The position numbers and the translations under genes are program-made. This document shows, in pieces, positions 59,647-64,000 of a stretch of DNA of 64,000 bases. Source of the stretch: Lewinella sp. LCG006 (lineage in GTDB: Bacteria > Bacteroidota > Bacteroidia > Chitinophagales > Saprospiraceae); assembly GCF_040784935.1 (NCBI RefSeq), contig NZ_CP160680.1:3876501-3940500 (forward strand), in the 5' to 3' direction. The notes beneath the pieces were generated by a model. The model was given only the letters and a program-made list of their open reading frames with translations. It ran no database searches and had not been told where the DNA came from. The first letter of the stretch is position 1; every line of letters begins with the position of its first letter.

Positions 59647-62600
59647 ATGAAATCGTTCTCTCTCGCTTTCGCGCTAATATTTTTGTCTTTTTGTCTCTTT
59701 TCTCAAGTCACCTGGGATGCTTTACCCAATGGGCCCTACGGTATGTCGACGAATAAAGTCTTAACGGGACCGGAAGAATCTGTTTTTCTATTAGGTGTTT
59801 CAGAACAATTGGTGAGTCGCTCTTTAGATGGCGGTGAAAATTGGACGCAACTTTTCCCTACGGAGCAAGTAGCTATTAGCGGCTTTGTTGAGGAAATCAC
59901 GGCAGGCGCTGATGGGACATTGGGAATTATCGTTAATGGTGATGTCCTTATCATCGGACTGGAAGAAACAGAATGGACTTATTTTCCGGGGATAAACGCC
60001 AGGAATCTGGCCATCTCTGCTGATGGAACCATAGTTATTATTACCAATAATCACCAAATTCACTATTTGCCTCCTGGAGAAAGTACGTGGACGAACGTTA
60101 TGCATAGTGAAAGTTCTCTATTTGGTGAGCTTACAGCCTTGCCCAATCAAGCATTTATCCTTTGGTGGGAGGGGTCAATAAGACGTTTTTCGCTGGTAGA
60201 TAATTCTTTGGAAGTAATTTACACCAATGGCACTGTACTGGATGATGTAAAAGCTCACCCTTCAGCGGGCATCTTCGTGGTAGTTGATAATACTTTATTT
60301 CACAGCAATGATTACGGAGATACGTGGAATACGTTACCTACCACCGCTGAGATGGAGTTCAATCAAGTATTTTTTGGTGGAGATGGAAGAATCTACCTCA
60401 TGATTGATCGTTTCCTGGATCCACAACATCACGCTTCTACTGATGGCGGCCAAAGTTGGAACCCTTCCACTGCGCTGTTACAAGAAACGTTCAGTGCGCC
60501 ATCATCAGTAGTACTTAGCGATGATAGTGAAATCTTTTATTATGAAGGTTTTTGTCATGAACAATTACTAATTAAAACGATTGACGATGGATTATCTTAT
60601 TCTGACCTCAGTCGGGCTTTTCGTTATACTACAATAGAAATACTCACCAATCCTGCCGATGATATACTTTTCGTAGGTGCTTGCAATCTTGATCTTCAGT
60701 ACAGTACCAATGGGGGAGAGGATTGGCAAAATTACCCCCGTCCCAATGGTCAACCGGTCGAGTACATCAGAGAAGGCACACTGGGGGGATTATTGGCACT
60801 CACCATCACCAACGAATTATTACTATCTACCAACTTGGGAGAAGATTGGACGGACATTACCCCTCTTGGCCTTGGAAATGGAGGTATTAATGAGGCTTAT
60901 ATTTACGATGCTGATCATATTCTTGCTTTCCAAACCTTTGGGAATACTTTTTATACAGCAGATGGCGGAGCAAATTGGACGATCGTAGCCACACCTGAAA
61001 ATATCGTAAAGGCCGTCGTTCATCCAGATGGGTACTTCTTTGGTTTTGATCCTTATTTACCCGATGACGACGAAGACTTTATTTATCGGTTTAACCCACA
61101 GACACTTAGTTGGGAGGTTACGAATTTTCCTTATGGAGTTGCTGAACTGCATTGTACAAAAACAGGTGTGCTGCTAGGCTACTACGTTGGCCCTAATCAA
61201 CAACAAGGGGCAGATTTGCTGGTTTCTTATGATCTAGGCGAGAATTTTGACGTTGCTAACAATGTTCCGTACCGTCCCCGTCTTAATCAACTTAATGCTT
61301 TTCCGATGGTTTCTAATCGCCTTGGTCATATTTTTATGATTTCTGAGGAAAAGGTTTATCGCAGTCAGGATGATGGTTTTACGTGGGAAATATATTACGA
61401 AGCGATAGAGATGGATGATCCGGTGCCTAATTATGCCCTTTATATTGATCGGAATGATTATTTGTATTTTTATCGCTTTATACTTTACCGAACGACGGAG
61501 CCTACTGCTAATCCAGCGATTTTTTTAGGCCATGTTTGGCTTGATCGTAATGAAGATTGCCTTACGCAAGAGCCAGAGGAAGATAACTTGCCGGGGCAGC
61601 TCATCCAGGCTTCTAACGAAACGGCTACCTATTTTAGCTACACTAATTCAGAGGGGGACTATCAACTGAATGTACCCATGGGGGATTATGAGCTTAAGTT
61701 GATTAATACTAACCCCTTATTCGTTGCTTGTAGCGATCCGATAAACATAACCGTAGGGGAAGATGAGGCTATCACTGCTGATTTAGCTGTCTACTCGACG
61801 GTTGATTGTGCTTGGCTGCAACCTCAGGCGTCTACGCCATTTTTGCGACGCTGTTTTGAAAATATTTATTACGTCACGGTATGTAACGAGGGAACGATTG
61901 CTTCAACATCAACACCAGTTACTGTAACCCTGGATGACTTTTTTGTCTTCCTTGGGAGTAGTCTTCCCGTTGATAATCAGGATGGGCAACAATACACATT
62001 TACGCTGCCTGCTTTGGAAGTTGGAGCTTGCCAAACCTTTTCGATTAACCTGGAGGTATCCTGCGACGCCGATCTGGGACAAGAACATTGTTTGCAGGTA
62101 GATATACCACTTGCTAACGAATGCACTATGGCTGGTCTGAGTGGGAGTTATACGGAATGCCAGATCAATATTGGCTCCTACGATCCTAACGACAAGAGGG
62201 CTTTTGTAGCAGGGCGGGAAATAGATACTTATCTTCTACCAGGCACCGAAGAATTGAGCTATCACATAAGATTTCAAAATACGGGTAGTGATACTGCTTT
62301 TACGGTGGTCGTCACAGACACCCTTCCAATAACCTTAGATCCTTCGACTTTTCGGTTTGAAAATAGTAGTCATCCGTGCGAAACAGCATTTCGCACAGGA
62401 GAAGGTGGATTAACTGTTTTAGAATTTACTTTCAATGATATCCTATTGGTTGACTCTATGACCAATGAACCTGCTTCCCATGGGTTTGTGAAATTCGCAA
62501 TTGCTCCTCTTGATAGCTTGGAGCTAGGTACTTCCGTTCTTAATTTTGCGGATATCTTTTTTGATTTTAATGAACCAGTGCGCACCAATACTTCCAGTCT

Positions 62601-62892
62601 GCTGTATGATTTTCCTTCAGGTACGGAAATACCTTTATCAGAGAAATACAAGTTACATGCTTTCCCAAATCCGTTTACGGGGCAGGTCTTCTTTGAGATA
62701 CAGGGCCCTCCTGCCCCTGAGCAATTATTATGGGAGTGTTTTAATGCTCAGGGAAAACTGATCGCCAAAATGTTAGTTTCAGAAAAACGGTGGAATTGGT
62801 CTGGAAACCATCTACCCGCTGGTTTCTATATTTATCGCCTCTCCAATAGGGAAGGCCTCTTGGTAACGGAGAAATTGATAAAGACAAAATAA
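59647..62892 (+). CDS. secreted BNR/Asp-box repeat protein with DUF7619-like domain and T9SS type A tail
   Basis: The product has 1081 residues with a signal peptide (FALIFLSFCLFSQ). Residues ~30-620 form a beta-propeller-like region with repeated Asp-box motifs (DGGENWTQL, NDYGDTWNTL, TDGGQSWNPS, TNGGEDWQNY, ADGGANWTIV, QDDGFTWEIY). A SdrD/carboxypeptidase-regulatory-like fold follows (~630-715; GHVWLDRNEDCLTQEPEEDN), then the domain starting with SYDPNDKRAFVAGREID, which is common before T9SS tails. The C-terminal sorting domain is at ~1005-1081 (LHAFPNPFTGQ, GFYIYRLSN). It is probably surface-exposed. Asp-box motifs alone do not show sialidase activity, and no sialidase catalytic residues were recognised. 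Confidence 0.87.
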   Translation: MKSFSLAFALIFLSFCLFSQVTWDALPNGPYGMSTNKVLTGPEESVFLLGVSEQLVSRSLDGGENWTQLFPTEQVAISGFVEEITAGADGTLGIIVNGDVLIIGLEETEWTYFPGINARNLAISADGTIVIITNNHQIHYLPPGESTWTNVMHSESSLFGELTALPNQAFILWWEGSIRRFSLVDNSLEVIYTNGTVLDDVKAHPSAGIFVVVDNTLFHSNDYGDTWNTLPTTAEMEFNQVFFGGDGRIYLMIDRFLDPQHHASTDGGQSWNPSTALLQETFSAPSSVVLSDDSEIFYYEGFCHEQLLIKTIDDGLSYSDLSRAFRYTTIEILTNPADDILFVGACNLDLQYSTNGGEDWQNYPRPNGQPVEYIREGTLGGLLALTITNELLLSTNLGEDWTDITPLGLGNGGINEAYIYDADHILAFQTFGNTFYTADGGANWTIVATPENIVKAVVHPDGYFFGFDPYLPDDDEDFIYRFNPQTLSWEVTNFPYGVAELHCTKTGVLLGYYVGPNQQQGADLLVSYDLGENFDVANNVPYRPRLNQLNAFPMVSNRLGHIFMISEEKVYRSQDDGFTWEIYYEAIEMDDPVPNYALYIDRNDYLYFYRFILYRTTEPTANPAIFLGHVWLDRNEDCLTQEPEEDNLPGQLIQASNETATYFSYTNSEGDYQLNVPMGDYELKLINTNPLFVACSDPINITVGEDEAITADLAVYSTVDCAWLQPQASTPFLRRCFENIYYVTVCNEGTIASTSTPVTVTLDDFFVFLGSSLPVDNQDGQQYTFTLPALEVGACQTFSINLEVSCDADLGQEHCLQVDIPLANECTMAGLSGSYTECQINIGSYDPNDKRAFVAGREIDTYLLPGTEELSYHIRFQNTGSDTAFTVVVTDTLPITLDPSTFRFENSSHPCETAFRTGEGGLTVLEFTFNDILLVDSMTNEPASHGFVKFAIAPLDSLELGTSVLNFADIFFDFNEPVRTNTSSLLYDFPSGTEIPLSEKYKLHAFPNPFTGQVFFEIQGPPAPEQLLWECFNAQGKLIAKMLVSEKRWNWSGNHLPAGFYIYRLSNREGLLVTEKLIKTK

Positions 62893-62938
62893 TTTGAAAT
62901 ACTGTGGCAAAGAGAAGGAGAGGTTTTCGGCATTAAGC

Positions 62939-63319
62939 TTACCCTCCAGTCACGGATCGTAAGGCTTCCATCTGGGTAGCCCAGAGCTGCTTTTGGTCTT
63001 CTACTTCATCAGCATCGCAAAAATCGGTAATGACAAGAATCGTTTCTCCGGTTACCGGAGATCGGTCCATGTTGAATTCAAGATATTCTCTCTCATCATC
63101 AGCATCTTCCCAGTGGAAACGGAGGAGTTCTTCCTCGATGTCTTCAATGAGTTCTGCTTCTTCTTCCGCGCCATTCCATTCAAAAATGTACATCCGTCCT
63201 TGAATACGAACTTGGTCACAAAACCAACGGATCAGGCAGTCTGGTGTGCTTAAAAATTGGTACAAAATGGCCGGAGATGCGCGAAAGATGAATTCTTTCG
63301 AAAATTTTACTCTCTCCAT
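62939..63319 (-). CDS. START-like (AHSA1-type) domain protein
   Basis: The product has 126 residues. The N-terminus VKFSKEFIFRASPAILYQFLSTPDCLIRWFCDQV is the typical start of the Bacteroidetes START-like family, a helix-grip fold with a hydrophobic cavity, and LRFHWEDADDEREYLEFNM forms the central sheet. It has no signal peptide. Very acidic stretches (GAEEEAELIEDIEEE) are notable. Ligand and function are unknown. It is convergent with the BNR-repeat gene, 46 bases between stops. Confidence 0.85.
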   Translation of the reverse strand: MERVKFSKEFIFRASPAILYQFLSTPDCLIRWFCDQVRIQGRMYIFEWNGAEEEAELIEDIEEELLRFHWEDADDEREYLEFNMDRSPVTGETILVITDFCDADEVEDQKQLWATQMEALRSVTGG

Positions 63320-63526
63320 AGTAAGGGCATGGGTTTAGTGAGAATTTTACGCTCACAAATAATTAATGCGAATCCGTGAATCGGTTCGGCACAATAAAAG
63401 AGAAAGCAGCCATTTTTCCAAATCTTTACTTGCATTAAGTATAAAAAATATAGATTGTTGTAAGGACACAACTATTCTCTTTATCAGTTTGTTACTAAAA
63501 GGCAAACAATTATATCGGCTAGAAGC
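63320..63526. other. AT-rich gap upstream of the rpoD leader
   Basis: No gene or clear motif was found. It is very AT-rich, especially around 63420-63480, which is common upstream of strong promoters. Confidence 0.5.
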
Positions 63527-63557
63527 TTGACAATTAGCTGTTTTGCACGTATTTTTG
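63527..63557 (+). promoter_or_regulatory. strong promoter TTGACA-N17-TATTTTTG upstream of the rpoD leader
   Basis: TTG at 63527-63529 (within TTGACA), then 20 bases, then TATTTTTG at 63550-63557, followed by CGC. The -33/-7 spacing equals that of the arsR promoter. It is the best match to a housekeeping Bacteroidetes promoter in the window and should start transcription near 63563. Confidence 0.75.
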
Positions 63558-63562
63558 CGCTT

Positions 63563-63717
63563 AAATTTCGATAAAATATTATTTTTCTAATTTATATGGC
63601 GGTAACTCAAATACTCAAAATCTCTTCCTGTCAGATGGGGTTAGTTAGGGTTGCCAAGTTCCAATAAATGAATTCGAGCGTAAATCCGGCTTGTATGCAG
63701 CGCAAGGCGGGTTTTTT
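63563..63717 (+). ncRNA. candidate structured leader or small RNA before rpoD
   Basis: The segment runs from the predicted start of the strong promoter to a terminator-like hairpin, about 155 bases, with no coding frame. Inside, GGC-AAC at about 63598-63606 can pair with GTTGCC near 63650. Its size is compatible with a small RNA or an attenuator for rpoD. I cannot match it to a known family by eye. Confidence 0.4.
63682..63717 (+). terminator. terminator-like hairpin just before rpoD
   Basis: AAATCCGGCTTG (63682-63693) pairs with CAAGGCGGGTTT (63703-63714) with one mismatch, followed by TTTATTTT. It stands only 28 bases before the rpoD ATG, so it must be read through or rpoD must use the transcript partly. 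Confidence 0.6.
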
Positions 63718-63744
63718 ATTTTCGACAATAAAGAGGCTAAATAA

Positions 63745-64000
63745 ATGAGACAGCTTAAGATCACAAAATCCATTACTAACCGCGAAAGTCAGTCCCTAGA
63801 GAAATACCTCCAGGAGATCGGTAAGGTGGATTTGTTGACACCGGAAGAAGAGGTGGAATTAGCGAAGCGGATCAAACAAGGTGATCAGGCCGCTTTGGAA
63901 AAATTGACCAAAGCTAACTTACGATTTGTGGTTTCGGTAGCGAAACAGTACCAAAACCAAGGGCTTTCCTTAAGTGATTTGATCAACGAAGGCAACCTGG
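63745..64000 (+). CDS. rpoD: primary sigma factor, 5' part (cut by window end)
   Basis: The ATG at 63745 opens a frame that stays open to the window end, giving 85 codons. The translation starts [22 protein letters not shown], the standard N-terminus of Bacteroidetes primary sigma factors, which lack the long region 1.1. Region 1.2 ([26 protein letters not shown]) and the beginning of region 2 ([32 protein letters not shown]) are intact. It directs RNA polymerase to TTG/TAnnTTTG promoters such as those listed here. The leader with hairpin suggests regulated expression. Confidence 0.95.
   Translation, partial: MRQLKITKSITNRESQSLEKYLQEIGKVDLLTPEEEVELAKRIKQGDQAALEKLTKANLRFVVSVAKQYQNQGLSLSDLINEGNL

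Noticed and set aside
59647-62892. Sialidase assignment from Asp-box motifs
   Set aside because: Asp boxes are structural and widespread in propellers; no arginine triad or other sialidase catalytic pattern was seen.

Overview
The window looks like chromosome of a Bacteroidota (Bacteroidetes) bacterium, most probably a Saprospiraceae/Lewinella-like marine or environmental species. The evidence is a set of very large secreted proteins with type IX secretion (T9SS) C-terminal signals of both kinds (the IPNIFSPN-type gliding-associated tail and the NPF/PNPF-type A tail), Bacteroidetes -7 promoter boxes (TAnnTTTG) upstream of many genes, and Bacteroidetes-restricted families (DUF2805, DUF3667, Ig-like lipoprotein, START-like protein). 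No tRNA, rRNA or CRISPR array was seen. The assignment below phylum level is inference.

Layout. 1-7302: a partial protein, a small membrane protein, a secreted M20 amidohydrolase, an EI24/CysZ-type membrane protein, a GAF histidine kinase, the arsenic operon arsR-arsM, and hemL. 7303-22845: the most unusual part. A membrane-anchored LuxR-type HTH protein is followed by a 1721-residue Cys-rich adhesin-like protein built from exactly 30 tandem units, then a 2808-residue modular protein (CUB-like, CBM-like, HYR-like, dockerin-like, cohesin-like, T9SS type A tail). 22846-42893: mostly housekeeping and metabolism, including a sugar-nucleotide transferase, ferritin, a LysM protein, MerR, gatB, amidase, pyrophosphatase, HupE-like, sulfotransferase, ribE, trehalase, aldose epimerase, AraC, a DUF885 peptidase and an esterase. 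42894-44257: a small accessory pocket with a MITE-like element, an AT-rich IF-1-like gene and a macro-domain gene. 44258-57094: M1 peptidase, another giant PKD/T9SS protein, fabG, a second copy of the MITE-like element, an OmpR-type two-component pair, an NtrC-type regulator without an obvious DNA-binding domain, an FMN reductase with a strange in-frame tail, and fabI. 57208-64000: beta-mannosidase, a BNR-repeat T9SS protein, a START-like protein, and the start of rpoD behind a candidate structured leader or small RNA.

How parts fit together. The secreted M20, M1 and DUF885 peptidases, beta-mannosidase and cell-wall amidase, together with four T9SS-type surface proteins, suggest a particle-attached degrader of polymers. 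The two giant genes at 8520 and 13905 lie next to each other but carry different T9SS tails. The 30-unit protein shows a strict compensating pattern of cysteine loss between consecutive units, which I read as evidence for disulfides that bridge neighbouring repeats. Three families of short interspersed palindromes and a ~200-bp element with terminal inverted repeats occupy most of the larger intergenic gaps.
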